64,000 bases of DNA, taken from the NCBI RefSeq assembly GCF_964340395.1, contig NC_135564.1:19430819-19494818 (forward strand), in the 5' to 3' direction. Shown piece after piece: positions 12,488 through 25,029 of the stretch. Positions within the stretch are counted from its first letter, which is position 1. Each line of letters begins with the position of its first letter. This DNA comes from Glandiceps talaboti. Its lineage: Eukaryota; Hemichordata; Enteropneusta; Spengelidae. Under the pieces are notes generated by a model. It ran no database searches and was not told the DNA's origin. It saw only the letters and a program-made list of their open reading frames with translations. Made by a program: the position numbers and the translations under genes.

Positions 12488-13308
12488 GTCCATAAATCGC
12501 TGTGCCTTACAAATAAACACTCAGACATTCGATTCACCACAATAACTATCTAGTAGGCAGTTGTTATGGTAAATAAATTGTGTGGTTACATAATAACACA
12601 ATACAAGGCACTGACATAAAGGGAAATAAATAAAGGCCTAGTCTCCTGACAGGCGCGTGTTGGTGACAAGCGAGGCGTGACTTTTGACCCAGGCTTTTGA
12701 CGTCCCCTTACGACGTGTTTCGGCGTCAAATACACGTTCTTATTACCTTTGAAATTGATTGCTCAAACATTATATCAGGTCTCAAAACTGTTAACTTACG
12801 TGTGATAGGTCGTGGTTTTTTTTTCCAACAACCGAGCGTACACACATGTACACCGTCACGTTAAAGTTATGGCCGCATGTATAATGTAGTACGTAGAACA
12901 CGATCCATCAGTGTGCAACGGGTAAAGGTAATTCATCTATAAAAAAAAACTAAAGTTTGTTGTATCAATAACATTCATTATTGTGAACCTGGCCAGAATA
13001 TTGAAGTAAGATGTACACTATACTGTCAGCATGAGCAAAATAGCTCTAGCAATACAAGTTTAGGAACAAAAACATGGGGAAAAGTGAACGCGTATTTCCA
13101 ATGGGTAAGTGCTACTTCTACTAGTACTAGCGCACATGTTGATGTTGTTCACGAGTCACGTAGACATGTTGTTCTCAACTTGTCATGATACATGTGTACT
13201 CATACCACTAAAAGAATGTATACTACAATGTACGATGAAGTAAACTGAATCTTTACAACAACAATAACACTCAGTAACAACGTTACAAAGCGATATAGAA
13301 CAACTGGT
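12488..13308. other. 5' flank of gene B
   Basis: Upstream region of gene B on the minus strand; it should contain its 5' UTR and promoter, but I cannot place a start site or a convincing core promoter motif. No coding region seen. Confidence 0.4.
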
Positions 13309-15306
13309 TTAGGGACCAGTCAGTTTCTTCGGCCTGGGGGGGGGGGGGGTCCGGTGGATTGGTAGGGGGGTCACCATGTTTTTGAAATTGGCAGTAGGGG
13401 GGTCATGCTGTTTTCAAAATTGTGGATAGGGGGGGGGGGTCATTGTGTTTTAAATTGTGATGGAAGAAAAAAATCCTTTCTACAATGGCATATAGCCTTG
13501 TCTGAAATGTGGTAAATGTCAATATTTGTTCTTGTCCCTGTTTCTTACATGAATTCTTTAATATTACTTATTAGTTCAAACATAACTATACATATACATA
13601 TACATGTATTACCTAGCTACCACGCTAGTTACAGAACATGTCATGTAAATGCTTGGCTGTTTCACAATCAATGCTTCACTTATATTGCAGTTTGGGGCAA
13701 AAGTGAACTTGAAGGTTTCGTAATTGCAATTTTCATAGATAGTTTATAAATTGTTCTACTCGTCATGTTATTGACACTACAAATCACCACATCTCATCAG
13801 ATTCCAGTTTCTATCATACACTAGGTATGACCACCTAAAGTTCTCTAACATACCGGTGACTTTATCATACATATATTAATGCCCCTATACTAATGTTACA
13901 TGTCCACTTTATGTGATATAGGAAACTCATTTAAAACGTACATTTACGTTAGTTTTTCGAAGCTTGGAAATATTACCTCGAAGGTTTACCTAAACATTGC
14001 CTTAGTATCTCAAGCAAAAACTCCAGATCTGCCAGGGGGAAAATCCCAAGGACTCCATCACCCCCAGAGGTCACTCATGCATTCAACCAACAATCAGATG
14101 CACCAACAACCTTTTTACTGTCATAATGGTATTAAACTTTTCTTAAATATTTTCACCCTATTCTAATTTGAGATGATATTGTCTTTTCAAGATGTGAAAT
14201 GTTTGCCAAGATAGTCTAAAATTGCCTTAATCTCTAAATCTCCCCTACCAATGATACTACCATTAGATGTGCTGACCTTTACTACATGTATATAATGATG
14301 CCATTTAACTTTTTAAGAACATATTTCAACCCTTAGTGTAAGTTATAAAGAATAGTTTCTGATACTTGCTGTCTTGTAAAGCATGGATTAAGTTATTGCT
14401 TGAAAGGGTCTAAATAGCGTAAATATTGGCTATAAGAGTAAAAATCCTCCAGGGCTTCTAGAGGGAGACCCCCTCAGACCCCCCGCATGAGGTGGACATA
14501 TCCCAGTCTCAAGCTCTTCCCCTCTTACTGTCAAGATGCTATCAAAGTATATTTCAAAAGTATTTCAACCCTATGTAGTTGTTTTTTACATCTTGGTGTT
14601 GTCTTGTAAGGCTTGGAAATTATTGTCTGAAAGGGTCTGAATAGTCTCAAAATTGACTTTTCAGGTAAAAAACCTCCAGGGCTTCTAGGGGGAGATCCCC
14701 TAGGACTCCCCCCCCCCCCATGAGGTGTACACATCCCAGTCTCAAGATCTCCCCCTACCTCTTACTGTCAAGATCCTATCAAACTATATTTCAAAAATAT
14801 TTCAACCTTATGTAGTTGCTTTTTACATGTTGGTGCTGTCTTGTAAAGCTTGGGAATGATTTTCTAAAAATGTCTGAATAGTCTCAAAATTGACTTTTCA
14901 GAGTTAAAAACCTCCTGGGCTTCTAGGGGAAGACCCCCTAGCACCCCCCATGACAGCTGTACATATTCCCTTCTCAAGCTTTCCCCCTACCTTTCACTGT
15001 CAAGATGCTATTAAACTCCTTTTCAAATATATTTACCCTGTGTAGTCAATAATTATAATTATGATAGTGCTAACCCGGGATCTTATAAAGTACATGCAAG
15101 ACAGTCAAGCAGTCCACACTGAGTCACGATCTGCGAATATCATATATGGAGGGGGGGGGGGGTCATCATGTTTTAGAATTAAGTGATAGGGGGTCAGCCT
15201 GTTTTGGGTTTTACAGATAGGGGGGTCAGTGACTTTTTGTCGGCCCGATTTAAGAATCCACCGCCCCCCCCCCCCCCCCAGGCTGGAGAAACTGACCGGT
15301 CCCTTA
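13309..15306. mobile_element. 2-kb TIR element flanked by TTA (PIF/Harbinger-like)
   Basis: Ends at 13312 and 15303 form terminal inverted repeats: GGGACCAGTCAGTTTCTTCG versus, in reverse complement, GGGACCGGTCAGTTTCTCCA, both followed by a CCTGGGGG run. TTA lies directly outside each end (13309-13311 and 15304-15306), as in PIF/Harbinger target duplications. The interior has about four degenerate units of 220-240 bp (for example the block with cttctagggg near 14458, 14680 and 14918) and several G or C homopolymer runs. No transposase frame; non-autonomous. The superfamily assignment is an inference. Confidence 0.7.
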
Positions 15307-15650
15307 GGTTGAAACATACCCCAGCCCCATCATGTCAGTTTCACGCTTCGGGTACGAAGGCAATCATTTTCAAAGGTAACCAGAGCGTGTTTTTCAATAC
15401 ACATCAAATTGATTCTGTAAAAATCCCGGACCTGTCACGAGCACGTTATGCTGCTGACAGACGCAGGTGACGAGACACTCCGATAAATAAAACGTGACCG
15501 AACATTCGGTGATACATGTATGATACGGGTAGAGGGATACACGAACTATGGATTGGAGAGCGCTACCTACAGTATACATTCAATCATAAATATATATATC
15601 TATTTAATTTGTCACCATGGGCGTACGTGTGTGCATGTTTGTAAGCATGG

Positions 15651-15710
<60 letters not shown>

Positions 15711-15768
15711 GGCAGACAGACAGACAGACAGACAGACAGACAGGCAGACAGACAGACAGACAGACAGA
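15651..15768. repeat. (GACA)n microsatellite
   Basis: About 118 bases of GACA with a few GGCA interruptions, followed by a short CAAT run at 15796-15813. The open frames it creates on both strands (QTDR and VCLS repeats) are artefacts. It is in the 3' flank of gene E. Confidence 0.9.
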
Positions 15769-15839
15769 AATAGATTTAAAAGAAGGAAAAAAACAATCAA
15801 TCAATCAATCAATTTTGCAGTGGTTATATTTTGATTGAA

Positions 15840-16258
15840 TAAAACACAGATATCTTTGAAATTAGCACAAACGATGGTAGTTTAACGAAATCTGATGTAT
15901 ATGCTATGTAGCTGTAGTACACTTACGTTCGATGAAGTAATTATACCTGTACATTCAGTAGGACGCCCTCTTTGGTGAATTATGTAAAAAATGTACACAG
16001 GTACAGTGCTTTAGGATCACATGTTAGGTGATTATCAAGTTTCCTTCCACATAATTCATGACAGTTAAACAAGTTTAATACTGCGTATGACTTTGGAACA
16101 ATGCAAAGAAAAACATAAATAAGTTATATAAAGTATATTACACAATTGATTTCTTGGTGCATTCTTTATTTAAAAAGAAAAGAACTTAATGGTGATCGGG
16201 TGTACGTTATATCGGAAACAGTCGGTGCAAGTGTGGTTCCTTCGTTAATCTTCGGTCG
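15840..16258. other. 3' flank of gene E, with poly(A) signal
   Basis: On the minus strand AATAAA lies at 16165-16170, about 90 nt past the stop codon of gene E, so this is the probable 3' UTR end. Nothing else recognised. Confidence 0.5.
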
Positions 16259-18408
16259 TTATGCCTTTATATCTCCAGCTGTGAAATACAGAAACAAAAG
16301 TTAATTGGTTATGCCAGGACGAGGGATAATTGGTGAACGGAAATTAAAGTGTCGCACCAAAAATCCCCTATTAAAACTTTGCTTCACTTTCCCATCTAAA
16401 CACAGAATCGACAAAGACGTGTAGCTCCAAGCCTCGTGTAAAGTTAACTTGAAAATTGCCTTGGAAAGTTATACAAATCGCGCCCATCCAGCGTCTGGAC
16501 TGTCTTTGTAAAGTTGACCGGAGCGTGTTTCCGAATGACAACCTGACGCCCTAACTAATTTATAACGGCTAGGTTTGTAGTGGTCTGTATACCTTGTTGA
16601 TATAAAGGGGTCAGGAAAGGGTACATGTACGTTCGTATCGTGGACGGCACTCACTCGTCTAGAGCTATCTGTGGCTTCGAGTCTATCTCTTCTCGAGGAG
16701 GCCAGGAGAGATCTTGAGATTCGAAGCCACGGATAGCCTTTAGACTAAGACAGCACATCGCTGACTTGAGTTTATCCAAGTATTAAACCAGTGTATTATC
16801 GCATTTACTTATACTTACCTACGCCTTTATTTGCTGGCAGAGACGGGCCAGATTGCATTGGGTAGGATACATGTGCATGACTGTTTTGTATGCCTTGGTT
16901 ATATACCATTGTTTGATGCTGGTTAGCATGCATCACTGTTTGTAGTTCACTTTGTAGGATGTGAAACACCTATCACATAATGACGAAAACAAAATTAATA
17001 TTATCATAATAGGGAACTTGCAAACCCCGCCATGTTGAATGTTGCATCATGGGAAATGGGATAATAAATGCTAATCAATTAGTATTGTAAACAATATTGT
17101 TACATTGTTTGTAACCACAGATAATCATTTCATAGTCATCCTGACCTTTGTGGGAGGTTTATTTTATCGATATCTCCAGATTACGTAAAACGATAACCAC
17201 AGATAATCATATAGTCCTTATGAGTCTGAGCATGCTCAGTCTGGATTGCAACTTCCGTATTGTAGGGTAATGGTGTTTGAAATTAAACTTTTACATGGTC
17301 TTGAATTATTGAAAGATTTTGATGCAAGCCCGTGATAGATGCGTACAGTTATTAATTTATTTTTTATTTCTTTATTTATTCATCAACCATCCTACAGGCA
17401 TTGCGCACAGGAGGAGGAGGGTTCAGTGTTAATGTGGAGGGAAACCGGAGTGTGGGGACTCCGTTGTTCGGTAAAAGTCAAACTGAACGACACTCTTCTT
17501 ACATGCACCGTGGTTTAACCACTCTGCCACCGATAACCCAAGTTAGTCCATTGGATATGAATTAAGTATAATGTACCTAAATCTCATCAGAGAATTTGAG
17601 CTGCTGCTACAGTCACTGACAATCAAGCATTGCCATAAGTACCAGTTATCAGGATACTTAATGTACAATAAATAGTACATGAAACGTCGAGTACAGCTGG
17701 AATTGAGACTTATGGTATATGTTACTTTTTGGTACCATGGTAATACAATGCTACTGGTCAATATGAAACATTTATAAGAACATGTACAGTTGATCAACTG
17801 TAACAACATCGGTTGAATAATGCAGGTAACGGGAAAAAAAGAACAAAACCAAGTTCCTACTTCAATTTCTGAGTACCCTTGTCAGTATCGAAGTCCATGC
17901 CGGAGAGGGAGGGAGGGGGGGGGGGGGCTCAATGATTGTTCAAAATGTGACTCATACTTACCAAATTTTCAGTTATGCGGCTGCCACAGCATATAGCTCT
18001 ACAACAAAATACTGAGTTGACAATTGAAATAATACCATATATAAAAGACAGTAGTATCGCTATGATGTGGATCACCAGCTCCTCTACCTGAAGACATACA
18101 AGAATTATTCATATTAATCTTATATGTATTATTTTAAAAAATGGGCGTGACGGCAAACTTGATGATCAACAAAATGTAAAAAAAAAATAATTCCACTATT
18201 TCAAAATTGGTTAATATATTATTTCAAAATCTGTTTCCTTCAATGACAAAAATATTTTCCACATTCAAAGTGGACATTTTTTATCGAAATAAAAAAAATA
18301 CTTTTCGAGTTCCAGATTCAAAATGAAAGGAAAATGAAGACATTTTTGTAGATGAAATAACAAATCATTGTCCACTAATTCAATATGGATTCAATTTTGC
18401 AATTTTGT

Positions 18409-18472
<64 letters not shown>

Positions 18473-21239
18473 GCGAACAAACAAAATATTATCAAAAAGT
18501 GCTTACTTTGCAGTACCAATAGAGGTCACCGCTATCATCGTACGGGTAATCACAATTGTATTGATCAGGGTCATCGGAAACTAGTGAGATGCATTCTGTG
18601 ATCAATGACGCTGGCGAGAAGATCAATGATGAAATAATAGACATGATCATAGAGGCTACAATCTGTGGGTAAGATGAAAACACATTTATTAAACAAATTA
18701 TATTATCTAAATTTGACGACTGCATCACATCTGAATTTGACATAGTAACTGTGATCATGTCAAATGTATGTATATGTATGTGTGATTTTCTTCTCCCAGT
18801 TATGTTTTCAATCCCATTGATGACTGAACCCTCTTATTGTTATCATTCGCAATGTACAATGTCGGGGGTCAGGCAAGACTAGCTGTAAGCTATTTCTTGA
18901 CACCCTCTCCCTCTTGTTTTATGTAACCATTATTTTGTAATCATTTTATACGCTCGGGTAAATAAACCACTTGTATATTACATAAATGTGTTGCTTTTAG
19001 GAAATCGCGAAGTCTACTCTTGCAAATGCGTATCACATCTCGGCACATTTTGCCCATATAAGATCATTGTGTGTATATCGACCCGCTTTGTGATGCAGTA
19101 TTTTACCGTGACTCAACTACTATCTACTACGCTCTTACATTTCATTGTACTTTGAATACATAGACCTTAAACTGTCTATGTTTGAACTTACTGTACAAGT
19201 TGTTTTCTTGCATGCCGAGAGGATGCTTAACCCTCCACTCAGTAACATCTGTCGGAACAAAGAGAAAATTTTCATATTCTAAAAATTGTATGAATATGGG
19301 TCACTACTTGTTGTGTAATAACAAAACTCCTCTACAAATAGAACATATATGTCAACGTATTTAGTTATTTGGACTCTTGATCCCTAAATCTGACCTGTTG
19401 CATATTCAATAAAAGATAAAAACAAAATTACACTTTTTTTTCACACGGTGTAAGGTGACTAAAATCATGACTTACTGCAAGATCTCTTGAAAACTTTGTA
19501 TCAAGACCATGCAAAACTCAGAATACTTTACAATTATCGTAATAAATCTCTGTTGGTGGCATGAATTCTTCTGAACGGCGTAGAAAATTTGTAATGCAAA
19601 CTTTCATGATGAGCCTTCGTAAACATAAAGGGTTGTGTCATTTGTATATGTGGTATAACCTAACCTTTCATTACATGTATAGTAGATTTATTTATTTATT
19701 TATTAACATTTCATATACAGACACCATTTCAGTGCATTAGCACTGTTCTCCCAATGGAACCTGTTGCAAGATTACGTACACAGAAAACAAACAAAACAAA
19801 CAAACAAAGGGGACAAACCAGGACAAAAAGTTATAGACGCAGATCTAGAGTGCACTTTAAAAGATATCCACCCACATTATTACCAGACTACATTCTTAAA
19901 ATGTCTTTTAAATATCGATGAGTTCGGAGCTGATCTTATGGATAGGGGTAGATTGTTCCATAGAACAGCACCACTATAGTGAAATGCCCGTTTCCCATAT
20001 TCCGTTTTAACTGTAGGGATGTATATGTTACCTTTACTGGCCTGTCTTGTGTTATGAAGATGAATTTGGTTGGAAAGATTGAACATTTCAGTGAGGTAAC
20101 TAGGTGCATCTGCATTCTTGTTGTACACGTATGACGTTGATATTATGTGTATTCGTGCTGCTTTTGGACCACATTGGAAGTAATTATTCCGACTTTGCCG
20201 TGGTTATCCCAATCTGATTAAAATCTGACGTGGTGAAAGCGGCTAGCTCCCTTTATTTACCTCTATTTCCATCGTTTTATGTCGTTTGTTTTGTTCTGGG
20301 TGATCGCCGTGGGATGGCGGCAAAGAACAAAGCAAACGATACAAGCGATGGAAATAGAGGTAAATGAAGGCATCTAGCCGCTTTCACCACATCAGATTTT
20401 AATCAGATTGGTGTTAGCAAATGATTTTGGTGTGGAAGGCGATTCTATATAGTATTATTTTACTTTTAACTGTGCTGATTAAAACAAACAAACTGCAAAC
20501 CACAAACAAACAAACAAACAAACAAACAAACAAACAAACAAGTACCAAACAGACAAACCAAAATATACCGTAGAGTGACGACAATGGAAACCTGGCTTTC
20601 GGCTAACTAAAATAGACGCAAACGAAAATTATTCGTATATATAATAAGCTATTGGTTTAATTGGACAAGGAAGAAAGCTTCCATGACTTTACAGTGTACA
20701 TTTTTGGGGACTTGCCAGTGTTTACCCTATTTCCATTACAGGGTGATTATATCAGTACAATGAAGACGCCACTATCATTCACTTTTGTAATTAACCGCAT
20801 CAAACAACTTCTCCTAATAGTTTGAGTTTGTAGTTATCACAGTGAGTCGAAAGCTAGGTTTCCGTAGTAGTATATACATTTCAACGCTACATATAAACAA
20901 ATATTGTTACTAATTAATGGAAGACAATGTGAATAGTGCTGAAACGTAATAATAATATATAAGCTACAAGTTGATTAGATGACCTACCAAAACTCCACTC
21001 CATATTGACGCTCCAACATAGTACAACCCAGTTTCGTAAGCAACAGATAGACTCCCCAGCACAATACATGTAATACCAATTAACATCTTACAAATACCAA
21101 GCCCATTTACCACTCTGTGGGCAAACTTGCGTCTCCTATTATTGATCGTGCTTGGTACCTGCTCTTGATTGGTTGGGAACTGCAAAGTTGGTGAAGGCTG
21201 TTGAACAAACTCCGAGTAGCCATGGTGATAGAACTGCAT
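16259..21239 (-). CDS. MS4A/CD20-like four-transmembrane protein, gene E
   Basis: Complete six-exon minus-strand gene. Exons: 20988-21239 (84 aa; MQFYHHGYSE start, FAHRVVNGLGICKMLIG TM1, ending GASIWSGVL); 19192-19248 (57 bp, MLLSGGLSILSACKKTTCT); 18507-18662 (52 aa, TM3 plus acidic Cys-containing loop); 17962-18087 (42 aa, TM4 with FCCRAICC); 16819-16969 (tail, VFHILQ...NKGVG, phase 1); 16259-16278 (AGDIKA, stop). All junctions have GT and AG, and the phases join; the total is about 254 residues, typical for the family. The tail is shorter and lacks the long Gln/Pro repeats of C and D. Four hydrophobic segments predict both termini in the cytoplasm. A poly(A) signal follows. Specific function unknown. 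Confidence 0.85.
16659..16744. repeat. Imperfect hairpin in the last intron of gene E
   Basis: The segment TCTAGAGCTATCTGTGGCTT and the reverse complement of the segment ending near 16744 (TCTAAAGGCTATCCGTGGCT) pair with a few mismatches around a short centre with ctcgag. It may be a decayed small foldback element. No direct repeats identified. Confidence 0.6.
18406..18473. repeat. (TTG)n microsatellite in intron 3 of gene E
   Basis: About 22 TTG units (one ATG interruption) start about 35 bases beyond the donor of the TM3 exon. It is intronic here, unlike the coding (CAA)n of gene B. Confidence 0.85.
19690..20155 (-). pseudogene. 3' fragment of a non-LTR retrotransposon (RT C-terminal region)
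   Basis: The minus-strand frame from about 20155 to 19880 encodes a region ending in ...LWNNLPLSIRSAPNSSIFKR..., typical of the C-terminal part of LINE reverse transcriptases, preceded by the usual HNTR-type segment. It ends in an A-rich TAAA/ATAA tail near 19684-19705. Truncated at the 5' end and inactive. It lies in intron 1 of gene E. Confidence 0.7.
20160..20545 (+). mobile_element. 3' end of a CR1-like LINE, split by a hairpin element
   Basis: 20166-20209 (ggaccacattggaagtaatt and following) resembles the 3' UTR of the LINE at 45574-49027 (ggaccccactggaaacaagt). The similarity resumes after the hairpin element at 20411, and the copy ends in an AAAC/CAAA tail (20490-20541). Confidence 0.5.
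20210..20410. mobile_element. Second copy of the hairpin element
   Basis: Shares ends (CAATCTGATTAAAATC), the GGTGAAAGCGGCTAG subterminal segment and the foldback layout with the copy at 779-971, but its arms carry mismatches, so it is older. The flanks gtggttatcc and gtgttagca look like a decayed 9-10 bp duplication. Confidence 0.8.
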
Positions 21240-21799
21240 TTTAATTTACAAAAGGATGGTAACTCACTGATTGATGCGCCTTAAAAGGGACAAAGAAAAG
21301 TCCGTTATCTTACCTGTGTGAAGTAATACATGGTCCGATAGAATGAGATAAATGTATAATTTGTGTAACATAACAAATCATTCAGTGAGTGGTTTAATAC
21401 GATGGCGAAGACTTGGTATAAAGCGAATAGTGACACTGCTGTCTTTGATACACTTATGACATGTATAGTGAAGGGGACGTTTGAAATATGAATATTTATT
21501 AATAGGATTAAGAAAAAGTCAACAGCTTAATTATGATATGTTTACTTTAATAAATAAATATTCAAAGTATTATACTGTTTTTTTTACGTTAGATATTATT
21601 ATAATCGTATTAGTAGTGTTACTAGCTAGAGATAAAGTACTATTTGAGTGCCTTGTTGTGTTTCAGCGCAGCGCCATATAAACTATCTGCCCATGTGACA
21701 CTTGTTGAAATATTTAAGTTGAAATTAAATCAACACAAAAACGCTCTATATCTTACGTCAGGCGGCCAGGCATGCAGGCAGGCAGGCAGGCAGATAGGC

Positions 21800-21851
<52 letters not shown>

Positions 21852-21955
21852 GGACGGACGGGCGGGCGGGCGGGCGGACGGACGGACGGACGGACAGTCA
21901 GTCAGTCAGACGGACGGACGGGCGGGCGGACGGACGGACGGACGGACGGACGGTC

Positions 21956-22003
<48 letters not shown>

Positions 22004-22949
22004 GGAAAAAGATCGACTCGGCGACCGACGGACCGACAAACCAAAGGAACACAGACTAATTAAACAGAGAGATTTAGACAGACAGACTGGCTAATAAAAG
22101 CGAACACAAGCATGTAGATATACATACACACAGACATGGGCGTGCACATAATACACACACTGTCATGTATGTATTTGTAGATATTCCTTTTGCATTAAAG
22201 TATGATTATGGCTTAATTAAGAATAGAAGCATTCACCGAATGACATTTATTGAAATATGAATATTTCCTGTGTTCATTGTGAAAGTATATTATTATATTA
22301 TAAGAAATTATAGGTCACGTGTATATTTTTCGTTCATTTTTTGTATTCTCGAATTAATGTGACACACACTAGCCGCCGCCACCAGACAGCAGATTATGCA
22401 GTGACACTTTTTGTGTTTTGATGCTACAAAGAGTATACACCAAACTACAACATGACAGCTATCCCTTATAACCTAGACACTTGCAAATACAAACAAAGCT
22501 TGCGTTTCCATCCTTAATATGATGTACGGATCCGTTCCGAAAATTTGCAGTAAAACCTTTAAAGAAACAAGACAGCAATCAGTGTAGTGAAATTGTTGAC
22601 CTTTGGACCGGCCGGGCGTGATGAATCTGATCCTTAAACTTCACAGGTTTTAAGGTTTTAACTGATATCCTGACTATGAAACATGAATTTAATATAATAA
22701 TTGAATACTTTAGTCAATATAATTGCATATTGTGTCAAAATATTATTTGCAAGGTGACAGACAAAATAACAACAAACCTTATACGGCATCTGATGCGCTA
22801 CAAGTGACGAAATACAAGTCCCTTTCGCTGTTAATCAATTAAAAATGAAATTATGTAATAGTCTGGGGTTTGTTTATATAGTCTACATACGGCTATGAGT
22901 TGGATGGAATGTCAGAGTACAATTTAATAATCATTTATGCATATAGAGT
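21240..22949. other. 5' flank of gene E with compound GGCA/GACA/GACG array
   Basis: 21768-22012 is a compound tetranucleotide tract passing through GGCA, GACA, GACG, GGGC, GTCA and back to GACA. The QTDR-type frames across it are artefacts. The remainder, including the presumed gene E promoter next to 21240, shows nothing I can name. Confidence 0.7.
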
Positions 22950-23168
22950 GTAAGGTGAATATCGTACCTTGGAAGGACTTCTCCAACGAGGCCATACCCC
23001 AGTACTGTGGCCCTAAAGTGTCTTCCTACGTGATCATACCCCCACCCTAGAGTTCACGGATCTCGCACACTTACCTTAGTCATATGTGGAGGAATTGGTT
23101 TGATCCTCATGCCAAGTGCATAATTACAGATTTGTTTGTCGGACTATCATTCACAGTTTGTGTAATTA

Positions 23169-23462
<294 letters not shown>

Positions 23463-23609
23463 TACCTATGGAATTATATCCAAAAGTTATCTATACCACC
23501 CACTACCAATCCACAGACAAGAATACAATGTCGTGCACTAATTCAAGGAGCAAGGTTACATCTTTGATAAACTCAAATTAATCAATTAACATTTACGTAC
23601 CCCCACCCA

Positions 23610-23729
<120 letters not shown>

Positions 23730-25029
23730 CTCTCGCACGCAGTCACATACACGCACACAACCGCACTGATACAAAGTTTACTTTAATGGGAAATCATTCA
23801 TGATCTTATAATTCATAATCACCTCTGCGCCATCCCTTACAAATAGTTACATACTTCTACACAATTGATATTGTAAATTGATAGTACATGTTTATTGAAT
23901 TGAATGGGTAATACCACCACCCTAGTAATCTAGATCCCATTAAGACGACAAAATATTGATAAATATTTTTATGTTCTGCCACCAATGATTAAAGTTTGTA
24001 AATGTTTTCCAACTATTTTCATCTTCTTTTTATTATAAGAGTTCATCATCGTGGATTTTATTACTAGTAAGTAAAACACACAGATTTATATTTACCGCCA
24101 TCTACGGTGTAACAGTCTAGGGTTTGGGATTAACATCATTTTAATACAGCATGACTTAAACAAAAGAATACCAATAATAGGCCGCTTGGTGAGAATAATA
24201 TAAACTTGTCATGGTCAATACTTCTAGCTTCTAGCTTTGGTTGGTTGACCTTATTTGTATCTTTCAGATTTTATAAAATTTTACATTAATTCTAATATTT
24301 AAGCAGTGCGTTATTTTTTTCCGTATAATTTTGTAACATGTTATATTTCTATATATAGACTGATATTACACCAATAATTATTTTCTCAAATGTGCCACTT
24401 TTATCTAACTAATTTGTACATTTTGTGTCCATGTCGCAAATCGTCAAATTTTAGTCAGACTGAGAAGAGTTACAACCCATTTCATGTTAGTGTTTACTGA
24501 CCTGTTTGATGCAACCACACAGACGCCAACAAGAAACTGCACATTCTATAACAAGATCGCAATTTCATGTTACATTTTGTTTAAATAAAATAAATTCATT
24601 TAAGCATACTGCAAATATTTGATGTCTACATTGTGGCACATTACTAATCATGTCATTTAGACAAAATGTCGCAAGAAACTGCTGTATTCATTCAATCGTG
24701 TTGTTATATTACAGTTTAAGAAAAGTCATATTTGACGATGTTTTTCCACCCGGGGTTGCGGCTTGAGCAGAGGATTTGTAAATGTAGTGAGGAGACAAAG
24801 AGACATTGACTTCATGGTTATATAACAAACAGAGCCGGTAAAAAGTGAAACGTAAAACTGTTTAAACTGGAGTATCGTTATTTCAGAGATGTTTCTGAGA
24901 TGTTCCGTTGGATAGGCACTGATGTTTACTTCTCTATCTGTACCACTGGTATTACCATTGGTTGTGGTCTTTCAGGGACTTCAGATGTAGGTTACTGCTG
25001 ATCGAATGCTGAGTGTGATGATTTTTTCT

